Assembly (NCBI GenBank): GCA_016713435.1
Contig: JADJPD010000006.1
Span: 496,001 to 560,000 of the forward strand
Direction of reading: 5' to 3'
DNA: 64,000 nt
DNA from: Gemmatimonadota bacterium
GTDB taxonomy: Bacteria; Gemmatimonadota; Gemmatimonadetes; Gemmatimonadales; GWC2-71-9
A program made the translations under genes and the position numbers. Below the pieces are notes generated by a model. It was not told the DNA's origin. It did not search any database and worked only from the letters and a program-made list of their open reading frames with translations. This document shows positions 28,711 through 40,155 of the stretch, one piece after another (position 1 is the first letter of the stretch; each line of letters begins with the position of its first letter).

Positions 28711-31290
28711 ATGCTCGCACCCATGCTGATCGACCGGCTGCAGGAGCTGCTGGCCCCCCACTACCGCGTGGAGCGGGAACTGACGGGCGGCAGCATGGCG
28801 CTGCTGTACCTGGCCGAGGACACCCGGCATGGGCGGCCGGTGGTCATCAAGGTGCTGGCGCAGGAGCACGCGGGGCAGTTCACGGCGGACCGGTTCCTCC
28901 GGGAGGTGGCCATCGCCGCGCGGCTCCAGCACCCGCACATCGTGCCGGTGCTGGACTCCGGGGCGGGCCCCGGCCTCCTCTACCTGGTGATGCCCTTCAT
29001 CGAGGGGGAATCCCTGCGCGCCCGGCTGGCGCGCGAGGGTCCCCTCCCGGTGGCCGACGCGGTCCGCATCCTGACCCACGTGGCCGATGCGCTCGGCTAC
29101 GCGCACCGGAAGGGCATCGTTCATCGCGACATCAAGCCGGACAACATCCTGCTCTCGGGACGCCACGCGCTGGTGACCGACTTCGGCGTGGCCAAGGCAC
29201 TCACCGCCGCGACGATCGCGCCGAGCGACCTCACCACCGGCGTGGCGCTGGGCACGCCCACGTACATGGCCCCGGAGCAGGCCACGGCCGAGCCGGACGT
29301 GGATGGCCGCGCCGACCTGTACGCCCTCGGCGTGGTGGGCTACGAGCTGCTCGCCGGCACGCCGCCGTTCACCGGCGACGGCCCGCAGCAGACCCTCATG
29401 GCCCACGTCCTCGACGAGCCCGCCCCGCTGGGCCCGCGGCGGCTGGAGGCGCCGGCCGCGCTGGTGGCGCTCCTCCACCGCGCGCTGGCCAAGCGTCGCG
29501 AGGACCGGTGGGACACGGCGGAGGCCATGGTGGAGCGGCTCGAGCCGCTCGCCACGCCGAGCAACGGGGTGGAACCCGCGCCCCGGCCCGGCGGCCGCGC
29601 GGACGCGTGGGCCCGGTGGCTTGGCGGCGTTGCCCTGGGGGTGCTCGCGCTGCTCGGCGCGGTGCACCTCACGGTGCGTCCGGCCGAGGCCCCGATGCGG
29701 ATCGAGGAGCGGCAGCTCACCTTCACCGGCACGGTGGCCGGCGGGGCGATCTCGCCGGATGGGCAGTTCCTGGCGTACACCGAGCATCGCGACGGGGTGA
29801 CGCTGCTGCAGGTGCAGGACCTGCACGGCGGCAGCCCGCTGGTGGTGGCGCGCCAGGCCGACATCCGCGAGCCGAGCTGGTCAGGCGACGGCACCGAGAT
29901 CCGGTACCTGAGCCGGGAGCGGGGGGCCACCTCGCTCTACCGGGTGCCGCGGCTGGGCGGCACGGCGCGGGCGGTGGTCCGCGCGGGCAAGCCCTCACTT
30001 TCCCGTGACGGTCGGGTGGCGGCGTTCGTCCCGGGGGCGACGCTCGACCTGCGGCTGGTGGACATGGAGCGGTGGGACACCACGGTGATCCCGTTAGGCG
30101 AGTTCTCCTGGTACGAGGCCCCGAACTGGTCAGTGGACGGCACGCGGCTCGTGTTCGCGGGGGCCACCGGGGAAAGCCGGCGGGCGGGGATCGTGGTGGC
30201 CATCCCCTCCCTCTCCCGGGCGCTCGTGGTGACCCGGGACACCGTGCTGCTCGGCTCGCCGGTGCTCACCGCCGACAACCGCGTGATCTACTACCTGCGG
30301 CAGGCCGGTGCGCTGGTGGACCTCATGCGCCTGCCGCTGACCCATGACGGCGCGGCCGACGGCGAGCCCGAGCTGGTGCTGCAGGGCATCGCCAGCGCGC
30401 TGGATGAAGGCCTCCGGCTCACGCTCACCGACGACGGCCGCCAGCTCACCTACTTCCGGACGGCCATGTGGAGCGAGGTGACCGCGCGCGGGCTGGGCCC
30501 GGGGGGGCGCAGCCGGCCGTTCGCCACGGGGTCGGGGCAGGTCAGCATGGTGCGCTTCGGGCCGCGGGGGCGCGGCGTGGCCTTCGTGCAGGGCGAGACG
30601 GACGGGCAGAGCCTCCAGGTCGCCGCCGCGCCCGGCGCTCCGGCGCGCGAACTGATCCGCTTCAAGGACGCGGGGGAGCCGAGCTGGTCCCCCAGTGGCG
30701 ACCGGATCGCGATCCCGGCGATCACGGCCGGGGACCGGATGGCGCTGCAGGTGGTGCCGCTCGAGGGCGGGCCGGTGCGCGCCTACATGGTGGGCGAGAC
30801 GGGATGGACGGCCGAGTGGCTCGGGGACTCGCTCATCGCGGTGCAGCACCTCGGGAACCGCTCGCTCGACCTCCTGGACCTGCGCACCGGCAGCATCCGG
30901 CCCCTGGCGGGGCTCGACTCCCTCGGCTGGCTCTTCTCCCCGGCGCTCGGGCCTGACGGCCGGACGCTGGCCGTCACGTGGAGCCGCCGGACGCAGTCGG
31001 GCATCTACCTCGTGGACATGGCGGGGGGGGCGCCGCGGCGGCTCACGCAGCAGCTGCTCGACGTGCTCCGGTGGTCGCCCGACGGGCGGCGGATCCTCGC
31101 GCGGGCCTTCCCGATGACGGGGGACTCGGTGCGGGTGTACACCATCGACGTGCGGAGCGGGGCCGAAGCACTGCTGGCCAGCTTCGCGCCGGGCAGCGTG
31201 GTGGAGGACGTCACGCCCGACGGGCGGGAGGTGGTGGTGCGCGAGGGGAGCCGGCGCGGCGACGCGTGGGTCATGCTGCTGTCGCGCTAG
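28711..31290 (+). CDS. Transmembrane Ser/Thr protein kinase with extracytoplasmic TolB/WD40-like propeller
   Basis: 859 residues from ATG 28711 (an in-frame GTG at 28666 is possible). Kinase domain residues about 17-275: Gly loop ELTGGSMALLYLAED, Lys in VVIKVLA, catalytic HRDIKPDN, DFGVAKAL, APEQATA. One membrane helix (WLGGVALGVLALLGAVHLTV). The periplasmic half repeats PD40-type blades (GAISPDGQFLAYTEH, PSWSGDGTEIRYLSR, RWSPDGRRILARAF). This domain order is common among Gemmatimonadota-type genomes. The propeller probably senses an envelope ligand. It converges on the ECF sigma gene at 31298 with 7 bases between stops. Confidence 0.92.
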   Translation: MLAPMLIDRLQELLAPHYRVERELTGGSMALLYLAEDTRHGRPVVIKVLAQEHAGQFTADRFLREVAIAARLQHPHIVPVLDSGAGPGLLYLVMPFIEGESLRARLAREGPLPVADAVRILTHVADALGYAHRKGIVHRDIKPDNILLSGRHALVTDFGVAKALTAATIAPSDLTTGVALGTPTYMAPEQATAEPDVDGRADLYALGVVGYELLAGTPPFTGDGPQQTLMAHVLDEPAPLGPRRLEAPAALVALLHRALAKRREDRWDTAEAMVERLEPLATPSNGVEPAPRPGGRADAWARWLGGVALGVLALLGAVHLTVRPAEAPMRIEERQLTFTGTVAGGAISPDGQFLAYTEHRDGVTLLQVQDLHGGSPLVVARQADIREPSWSGDGTEIRYLSRERGATSLYRVPRLGGTARAVVRAGKPSLSRDGRVAAFVPGATLDLRLVDMERWDTTVIPLGEFSWYEAPNWSVDGTRLVFAGATGESRRAGIVVAIPSLSRALVVTRDTVLLGSPVLTADNRVIYYLRQAGALVDLMRLPLTHDGAADGEPELVLQGIASALDEGLRLTLTDDGRQLTYFRTAMWSEVTARGLGPGGRSRPFATGSGQVSMVRFGPRGRGVAFVQGETDGQSLQVAAAPGAPARELIRFKDAGEPSWSPSGDRIAIPAITAGDRMALQVVPLEGGPVRAYMVGETGWTAEWLGDSLIAVQHLGNRSLDLLDLRTGSIRPLAGLDSLGWLFSPALGPDGRTLAVTWSRRTQSGIYLVDMAGGAPRRLTQQLLDVLRWSPDGRRILARAFPMTGDSVRVYTIDVRSGAEALLASFAPGSVVEDVTPDGREVVVREGSRRGDAWVMLLSR

Positions 31291-31297
31291 CCTCCGC

Positions 31298-31888
31298 TCA
31301 GGCCACCAGCTCCGCCGCGGCCTCGGTGAGGCCGCGGTCCACGGCGAGGCGCGCCAGCTGCTGCTTGAGGAGCCGCCGCGCGCGGTGCAGGCGCGAGCGC
31401 ACGGTGCCGATAGGGCAGGCGAGGACGGTGGCGATCTCGTCGTAGCCCAGGTCGTCCACGAAGTAGAGGACGGCGGTGGCGCGGTAATCGTCCGGGAGGG
31501 CGGCGAGGGCCGCGCGGATCTCCTCCTGGTCCAGCGAGGCGATGCAGTCGGCGAGCGGGCCCGCGGCCGCGGTGGCGTCCTCCGAGGCGGGGGTCAGCAC
31601 CTCCTCACCGGTGTCCGGATCGTCGAGGGACAGCGCGACGGGAGCCCGTCGGCGGGTGCGGTATCCCGAGCGGCAGACATTCAGTACGATGCGCAGGAAC
31701 CAGGCACGGAAGTTGGTCCCGCGCTCGAAGCTCCGGAAGGCGCGCCACGCCTGCAGGGAAGCCTGCTGCACGGCATCCTCGGCGTCCGCGCCGTCGCCGC
31801 CGAACTGGCGGGCGGTGCGGAAGGCGGCCGGCAGGACCGGCGTGAGGAGCTGGGTGAACTCATCCTGGGCTTCGTCCGGAGTGTGCAT
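31298..31888 (-). CDS. Second ECF sigma factor
   Basis: 196 residues. Region 2 GGDGADAEDAVQQASLQAWRAFRSFERGTNFRAWFLRIVLN and region 4 ALPDDYRATAVLYFVDDLGYDEIATVLACPIGTVRSRLHRARRLL. It is a close relative of the sigma factor at 26219 (shared SFERGxNFRAWF and GTVRSRLHR-type blocks), with an acidic linker. No anti-sigma gene is adjacent. No GGAAC-type element was found ahead of it. Confidence 0.93.
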   Translation of the reverse strand: MHTPDEAQDEFTQLLTPVLPAAFRTARQFGGDGADAEDAVQQASLQAWRAFRSFERGTNFRAWFLRIVLNVCRSGYRTRRRAPVALSLDDPDTGEEVLTPASEDATAAAGPLADCIASLDQEEIRAALAALPDDYRATAVLYFVDDLGYDEIATVLACPIGTVRSRLHRARRLLKQQLARLAVDRGLTEAAAELVA

Positions 31889-32032
31889 GGTCCCTCCCGC
31901 GCCGGCGATGGCGTCGCCCTCGTGGCGGCCGCCCTGCCCCGGGTAGAGGCAGGGTTGGTGCCATGTCAGGCGGGAGGGCTAAGTCGTGCTGCGGACGAGA
32001 CCTGCGCGTTGGGGGGGCGGGCGGCGGGTCCC

Positions 32033-32058
32033 ACGGGTCCCAACGGGATGGGACCCGT
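32033..32058. repeat. Inverted-repeat cluster of GGGTCCCA/TGGGACCC units
   Basis: ACGGGTCCCA-ACGGGA-TGGGACCCGT is a perfect 10-bp inverted repeat. Around it the same units recur (GGGTCCCAC at 32026, GATGGGACC at 32048 and 32068, GATGGGA at 32079). It fills the 237-base gap between the pentapeptide gene and the second ECF sigma gene and could be an operator array or the 3' hairpin of the pentapeptide gene. Confidence 0.45.
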
Positions 32059-32125
32059 CCCACCACGATGGGACCGGGATGGGAGGCTGGGGAACCGCGC
32101 CGCACGCGCGGCGCTTCCCCCCGGG

Positions 32126-32932
32126 TCAGCCGAGCAGGCGGGTGAGGAGGTCGGTCCCGAGGCCAGCGGCTTCGAGGAAGGCGGGAGGCAGCGCGGCGCC
32201 GATGGCGGCGAGCGTGGCGACATCGAACGTCGAGTCGGCGCGGTGGGCGGTGAGGTCGAGCCCGCAGGCGGCGGCCAGCGTGGGGCAGTCCGCGAGCACC
32301 GTGTGCCCGAAGGTGGCCTCGGAGAAATCCGCGCCCGTCAGGGTGGCGTGGTGCAGGATGGCGTAGGTGAGGTCGGCGTGCGCGAGGGAGGCGCCACCCA
32401 GGTCGGTGCCCTCGAGGAGGGCCGCGTGCAGGGAGGCGCCGCGGAGGGAAGCGTTGCGGAGGACAGCGGCGCGGAGGTTCGCCTCGGTGAGGTCGGCGCC
32501 GGCGAAGTCGGAGCCGGGCAGGGTGGTGTGGTCGAGGCTCGCCCGCGGCAGCCTGGCATCCTGGAAGCCGGGGCCAGCGCCGGTGACATAGGCCAGCTTG
32601 AAGCTGGTGCGGGTCAGGTCCGCGCGGCGGAAGGAGGTGCCGGTGAGGTCGGTCCCGAGGAGGCGGGCGTTGGTCAGGCGGGCGCCGGCGAAGCTGGCGC
32701 CGGCCAGGGAGGCGCCGCTCAGGTCGGCGTCGCGGAGGTCCGCGCCCTCGAGGCGGGCGCCGGCGAGGTTGGCGGAACAGAGGTCGGCGCTCCGGAGGTC
32801 GGCACCCGTCAGGTCCATGCCGGGGAGCTCCGCATAGGTCAGCACGGCGTGCGCCAGGCGCGCCCCGGCCAGGGACGGGGCGTCGAGGGCGAGCACGACG
32901 ACACCGGTGTCGCGTCGGCGGACTTCCAGCAT
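32126..32932 (-). CDS. Pentapeptide-repeat protein with PStI-like C-terminal tail
   Basis: 268 residues. Residues 20-210 are A(D/N)LxG-type pentapeptides (DLTGADLRSADLCSANLAGARLEGADL and so on), predicting a right-handed quadrilateral beta-helix. The last 45 residues, DSTFDVATLAAIGAALPPAFLEAAGLGTDLL, resemble the segment (typically STIxxxTLxxSxGxxPxxFLxGxGxP) that joins pentapeptide repeats to effector domains such as TIR in other bacteria. Here the protein ends there, so an effector is missing. Cytoplasmic, no signal peptide. Function unknown. Confidence 0.85.
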   Translation of the reverse strand: MLEVRRRDTGVVVLALDAPSLAGARLAHAVLTYAELPGMDLTGADLRSADLCSANLAGARLEGADLRDADLSGASLAGASFAGARLTNARLLGTDLTGTSFRRADLTRTSFKLAYVTGAGPGFQDARLPRASLDHTTLPGSDFAGADLTEANLRAAVLRNASLRGASLHAALLEGTDLGGASLAHADLTYAILHHATLTGADFSEATFGHTVLADCPTLAAACGLDLTAHRADSTFDVATLAAIGAALPPAFLEAAGLGTDLLTRLLG

Positions 32933-32990
32933 GGGGGGCTCCTCAGGGGATGCCCCAAGGCTACAGCGGTGGACGTGTTTCCGTTAGCGG

Positions 32991-33016
32991 GGAACCCTCG
33001 CCGCCCCCCGGACGTT
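32991..33016 (+). promoter_or_regulatory. ECF-type promoter of the 53-residue gene
   Basis: GGAACC (32991-32996), 16 bases, CGTT (33013-33016), 48 bases before ATG 33064. Confidence 0.6.
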
Positions 33017-33063
33017 CTGGGCCAAGGGCGGGGCCCGGGCATCAACCCGAATGTGAGGCAGCG

Positions 33064-33225
33064 ATGACGAGCGAGGGCGCACGGACTGGGGGAACGCCGG
33101 CGGCACCGGGGATGGACGCGTTCCGCCTCGCCATGCGCCGGGTGCTCTGGCGCGATCGGGCGCCGGAGGCGCTTCGCGCACGGATCGCCGCCATGCTGGC
33201 GGTGGAGGCGCGCCAGGAGGGCTGA
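33064..33225 (+). CDS. 53-residue protein, resembles the tail of an anti-sigma factor
   Basis: Starts after GAGG; contains FRLAMRRVLWRDRAPEALRARIAAMLAVEARQE. The APEALRARI helix is similar to the C-terminal end of zf-HC2 anti-sigma factors, but no zinc motif is present. It has its own ECF-type promoter and is followed 4 bases after its stop by another one for the GH63 operon. It may be a small modulator of the stress response or a decayed anti-sigma factor. Low certainty on role, fair certainty that it is expressed. Confidence 0.5.
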   Translation: MTSEGARTGGTPAAPGMDAFRLAMRRVLWRDRAPEALRARIAAMLAVEARQEG

Positions 33226-33229
33226 GCCG

Positions 33230-33255
33230 GGAACCGCCGCCGCGCCCTGATCGTT
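33230..33255 (+). promoter_or_regulatory. ECF-type promoter of the GH63/glucose dehydrogenase operon
   Basis: GGAACC (33230-33235), 16 bases, CGTT (33252-33255), 53 bases before the GTG start at 33309. Confidence 0.6.
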
Positions 33256-33308
33256 GAGGCCCCACGCCGCCGTCCGTGCGGCGCAACGGCCACGACGACG
33301 GAGGCAGC

Positions 33309-36015
<2,707 letters not shown>

Positions 36016-36029
<14 letters not shown>

Positions 36030-36849
36030 CCTCGCCGTGCGCCCGGTGGCGCCGGTCCTCCTTGGCCAGCGGGCGCTGGTGACGGGCGCCAGCTCCGGCA
36101 TCGGCCGGGCCATCGCGCTGGCCCTGGGCGCCGCCGGGGCGGACGTGGTGGTGAACTACGCCAGCCAGGCGGGGCCGGCGGAGGCCGTGGCCACCGAGCT
36201 CCGGGACCTCGGCCGCCAGGCGGTGGCCGTCCGCGCCGACGTGGGCCGCGAGGCGGACGTGCTCGCGCTCTTCGAGGCGGCCCGCGCCCACCTCGGCGGC
36301 CTCGACATCCTGGTGGCCAACGCGGGCCTGCAGCAGGACGCGCCGTTCCACGAGATGTCGCTGGCCCAGTGGCAGCGGGTCATCGACGTGAACCTGACCG
36401 GCCAGTTCCTCTGCTGCCGGGAGGCGGTCCGGGAGTTCCGGCGGCGCGGCCTCGAGCCCGCGCGCTCGCGGGCCCTCGGCAAGATCGTCTGCGTGAGCAG
36501 CGTCCATGAGGTGATCCCGTGGGCCGGCCACGTGAACTACGCGGCGTCGAAGGGCGGGGTGATGCTCATGATGAAGAGCATCGCCCAGGAGTACGCGCGC
36601 GAGGGGATCCGGGTCAACAGCGTGGCGCCCGGCGCCATCCGCACCCCGATCAACCGGGAGGCGTGGGATACGCCGGAGGCCTACGCGCGGCTCCTCACGC
36701 TCATCCCCGCCCGCCGCATCGGCGAGCCGGAGGACCTGGCGCGCGCCGTGACCTGGCTCGTGTCCGACGAGGCGGACTACGTCACCGGCACCACGCTCGT
36801 GGTGGATGGCGGCATGACGCTCTACCCCGGCTTCGAGGCCGGCGGATGA
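36016..36849 (+). CDS. gdh: Glucose 1-dehydrogenase (SDR family)
   Basis: 277 residues. SDR marks: TGASSGIGRAIAL (cofactor loop), LVANAG, SSVHEVIPWAGHVNYAASKGG (Ser, Tyr-x3-Lys), VNSVAPGAIRTPIN. The SSVHE-IPW block and the ending DGGMTLYPGFEAGG are nearly those of Bacillus glucose 1-dehydrogenase, so beta-D-glucose to gluconolactone with NAD(P)+ is a well-supported assignment. It overlaps the GH63 gene by 14 bases and the debranching gene by 4. Confidence 0.9.
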
Positions 36850-38812
36850 GGCCGCCCCTCGACGCGGAATGGCTCGAGGCCGACGGGCTCGGCGGCTTCG
36901 CCATGGGCACGGTGGCGGGGTGGCGCACGCGCCGCTATCACGGGCTGCTCACGCCCGCGGTCGAAGTGCCGAGCCGCCGGGCGGTGCTGGTCGATGGCTT
37001 CGAGGCGTGGGTGGAGTCGGGGTCAGGGCGCACCGCGCTCTCCACCCAGCGCTACCTGCCCGACGTGACGCACCCGGACGGCGCGAACCGCCTGGCGGGC
37101 TTTGAGTACAGTCCGTGGCCCACCTGGCGCTGGGACCTGGGCGAGGGCACGACGGTGACGCTGGAACTGCTCGTCCCGCATGAGCGGCCGGCGGTAGTGC
37201 TGCGCTGGCGGGCGGAAGGCCTGCCGGCGGGAGCGCGTCTGGTGGTGCGTCCGCTGCTTTCGGGGCGGGACACGCACGCCCTGCACCCGAGAACCCCGCG
37301 TTCGACCCCACCGCGGAGGTTGCCGGGCGCGAGGTGCGGTGGCGGCCCTATCCGGGCCTGCCCACCGTGCTCAGCGTGGCCACCGGCACGTATCGGCACG
37401 ATCCGGTGTGGTACCGGAACTTCCTCCTCGAGGAGGAACGGCGCCGCGGCTTTGAGCACCGGATGGACCTCTGCTCGCCGGGCGAGTTCCACTTCGACCT
37501 CGCCGAGGGCGATGCCGTGTGGCTGCTCATGGCCGAGGGCGCCGAGGGCCACGTGGCGCCCGGGGGCCGGAGCACGCGCGCCCTCGCCACCGCCCTCTTT
37601 GGCGCCGAGGCGAAGCGGCGCGCGGCCTTGGGCGACCCGCTCGCGCGCGCTGGCGATGCCTACCTCGTGCGGCGCGGGGCGGGGAAGACGATCATCGCCG
37701 GCTATCCATGGTTCACCGACTGGGGCCGCGACACGTTCATCGCGCTGCGCGGCCTGTGCCTCGCGACCGGGCGATTCGACGACGCGCGGGCGATCCTCCT
37801 CCAGTGGGCCGGCCTCGTGGACCAGGGCATGCTCCCCAATCGCTTCCTCGAGGAGGGGGACGCGCCCGAGTTCAACTCGGTGGACGCCTCCCTCTGGTAC
37901 GTGATCGCGGTCCACGAATACCTCGGCGCCATGGCTGCCGCAGGCCTGACGGTGCCCGGCGGGGAGCGAGATGCGCTGGCGCAGGCGGTGCTGGCCATCC
38001 TGGCCGGCTATGCCGGCGGCACGCGGTACGGCATCCGGATGGCGGAGAGCGGCCTGCTCGAGGCCGGCGTCCCGGGCGTGCAGCTCACCTGGATGGATGC
38101 CAAGGTCGGCGACTGGGTCGTGACCCCGCGCATCGGCAAGCCGGTGGAGGTGCAGGCGCTCTGGATCAACGCGCTCACCATCGGGGCGCAGTTCGCCCCG
38201 GAGTGGGCACGCCACGCCGGGCGGGCCACCGCCGCCTTTGCCGATGCGTTCTGGCTGGCCGACGGGTACCTCGCCGACGTGGCCGATGCCGACGGGCGCC
38301 CCGGGGCACGGGACACCGCGTTCCGGCCCAACCAGCTCTTCGCGATCGGCGGGCTGCCGTTCCCGGTGCTGGACCACGAGCGCGGCAAGCGTGTCGTGGA
38401 GCTGGCGGAAGCGCGGCTCTGGACCCCGATGGGGCCGCGGAGCCTGGCCCCGGGGCACCCGGCCTACGTGCCCCACTATGAGGGTGGCCCGGTGGAGCGG
38501 GACGGCGCCTACCACCAGGGGACGGTCTGGCCCTGGCTTGCGGGCCCGTTCATCGAGGCGTGGGTCCGGGTGCACGGCGGGACGGCCGAGGCGCGCGCGG
38601 CCGCTCGCGAGCGGTTCTTCACGCCGCTGCTCGGCCAGCTGGAGCGGGCCGGGCTCGGCCACCTGGCGGAGATCGCGGACGCGGAGGCGCCGTACGCCCC
38701 GCGGGGTTGTCCCTTCCAGGCCTGGTCCATGGGCGAGCTGCTCCGCCTCGACCGCGTGGTGCTGGCGGAGGCGCACCCGCCGAGGGTCCGCGCGGCCCGC
38801 CCCCGCCGATGA
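36846..38812 (+). CDS. Glycogen debranching enzyme (amylo-alpha-1,6-glucosidase type), one frameshift
   Basis: N-terminal domain WLEADGLGGFAMGTVAGWRTRRYHGLL (GDE_N) and C-terminal (alpha/alpha)6 catalytic domain YPWFTDWGRDTFIALRGL, EFNSVDASLWYV, QLTWMDAKVGDWVVTPRIGKPVEVQALW. The frame shifts once at about 37284-37292, between SGRDTHALH and ENPAFDPTAEVAGREVRWRPYPGLPTVL. One added base restores about 655 residues. It removes alpha-1,6 branches from glycogen, feeding free glucose to the dehydrogenase encoded just before it. The ATGA overlaps at both ends make this a translationally coupled operon. Confidence 0.9.
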
Positions 38813-39606
38813 CGGCGCGGGACGGCTTCAGCCGCTGGCGCCGGCACTGGCCTGAGTACCTCGCGGAGGCCTTCGGGCTCGGGCTGTTCATGGTGTCGGC
38901 GTGCGGGTTCGCGGTGCTGCTGTTCGCGCCGGGGTCGCCGCTCGTCGCCAGCGTGCCGTCCGCGGTGGCGCGCAGCGCGCTGATGGGCCTGGCCATGGGG
39001 GGCACCCTGGTGCTCAACGTGTACTCCCCGTGGGGCCGCCGGTCCGGGGCCCACCTGAACCCGGCGGTGACGCTCACCTTCTTCCGCCTCGGGAAGGTCG
39101 CCGCGGCGGATGTCGCCGGGTACGTCGCGGCCCAGTTCGCGGGCGGGGTGGCGGGCACGGCGGTCGCGGTCCTCCTCTTCCGGCCGGCGGTCGCGGACCC
39201 GGCGGTGAATTACGTGGCGACCCTGCCCGGACCGCACGGCCTGGCGGCGGCGTTCGTGGCCGAGTGCGGCATCGCGTTCGGCATGATGCTCATGGTCCTC
39301 GTCGTGACGGGGCGCGAGCGCCTCGCGCCCTTCACCGGCGTCCTGGCGGGCCTGCTGGTGGCGCTGTACATCGCCGTCGAGGCGCCGCTCTCGGGGATGA
39401 GCATGAACCCGGCGCGGACCACCGGCTCCGCCGTGTTTGCGCACGCGTGGACCGGCCTCTGGATCTACTTCACGGCCCCCCTCCTCGGCATGCTGGCCGC
39501 CGCCGAGCTCACGCGCCGGGCGCCCGCCCTGCGGCGCGACGGCTGCGCCAAGCTCCACCACGACCGCCGGGTGCGCTGCATCTTCTGCGGCCACGCACCG
39601 CGCTGA
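38809..39606 (+). CDS. MIP family channel (aquaporin/glycerol-facilitator type)
   Basis: 265 residues, six membrane helices and the two half-helix motifs SGAHLNPAVTLTFF and GMSMNPARTTGSAVF. The C-terminal tail CAKLHHDRRVRCIFCGH carries three Cys and His residues that could bind a metal. Water or small polyol transport; the selectivity residues were not assigned with certainty. As the last gene of the GH63-glucose dehydrogenase-debranching operon it suggests an osmotic side to this stress module. Confidence 0.9.
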   Translation: MTARDGFSRWRRHWPEYLAEAFGLGLFMVSACGFAVLLFAPGSPLVASVPSAVARSALMGLAMGGTLVLNVYSPWGRRSGAHLNPAVTLTFFRLGKVAAADVAGYVAAQFAGGVAGTAVAVLLFRPAVADPAVNYVATLPGPHGLAAAFVAECGIAFGMMLMVLVVTGRERLAPFTGVLAGLLVALYIAVEAPLSGMSMNPARTTGSAVFAHAWTGLWIYFTAPLLGMLAAAELTRRAPALRRDGCAKLHHDRRVRCIFCGHAPR

Positions 39607-39609
39607 CCG

Positions 39610-39638
39610 GGAACCTGCGGCCCCCCGCCGGCATTGTC
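39610..39638 (+). promoter_or_regulatory. ECF-type promoter of the DM13-like gene
   Basis: GGAACC (39610-39615), 16 bases, CATT (39632-39635) followed by GTC, 66 bases before ATG 39702. It begins 4 bases after the MIP channel stop. Confidence 0.5.
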
Positions 39639-39701
39639 GGGGGCACAGCAGTCGCGGTGCCGGCGCGGGGCCGGTGCCTCACAACTCTCCCGGAGGGAAT
39701 G

Positions 39702-40088
39702 ATGCGCAGGATGCTCGCGATGGCGGCGGTGCTGGTCTCGATGGTGGCGGTCACTACGGCGGCGGCGCCGGCGGAGAAGTCCTTCACCAGCAAGCCCTTC
39801 ATGGGCGCCAAGGCCAACACCGGCACGGTCACGGCCACGGTGGACGGCGGCAAGATCACGCTCAAGGTGTCGGACGACTTCCAGATCCCGGACACCCCGG
39901 CCCCGAGCTGGCAGGTGGTGGACTCGAAGGGCAACGTGTACCTGCTCAACCAGATGAAGATCAAGAGCGGCACCAACCGCCAGATCACCCTGCCGGCCTA
40001 CATCAAGGACGTGGCCAAAGTGCAGGTGTGGTGCTCCTGGGCCGAGGCGCTGCTCGGCGAGGCCGCCTTCGAGACGATCGTCAAGTAA
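39702..40088 (+). CDS. Secreted DM13-like small protein
   Basis: 128 residues, signal peptide MRRMLAMAAVLVSMVAVTTAAA. The mature part (GTVTATVDGGKITLKVSDDF, APSWQVVDSKGNVYLLNQMKIK, QITLPAYIKDVAKVQVWCSWAEALLGEAAF) matches the pattern of DM13 domains, including the near-terminal W-C and the final small-residue segment. DM13 domains are thought to take part in electron transfer or envelope redox reactions. ATG 39702 was chosen for its spacing to GGAGG (39692-39696); ATG 39699 is also possible. Confidence 0.65.
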   Translation: MRRMLAMAAVLVSMVAVTTAAAPAEKSFTSKPFMGAKANTGTVTATVDGGKITLKVSDDFQIPDTPAPSWQVVDSKGNVYLLNQMKIKSGTNRQITLPAYIKDVAKVQVWCSWAEALLGEAAFETIVK

Positions 40089-40103
40089 CCCACAACGTGC
40101 ACA

Positions 40104-40139
40104 CCGCCGGTCGGGCGCTCCCGGCCGGCGGTCGTGTTT
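40104..40139 (+). terminator. Terminator after the DM13-like gene
   Basis: CCGCCGGTCGGG-CGCT-CCCGGCCGGCGG (40104-40131, one G-T pair) followed by TCGTGTTTC. Confidence 0.75.
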
Positions 40140-40155
40140 CCGGGAGGATCAGCCG

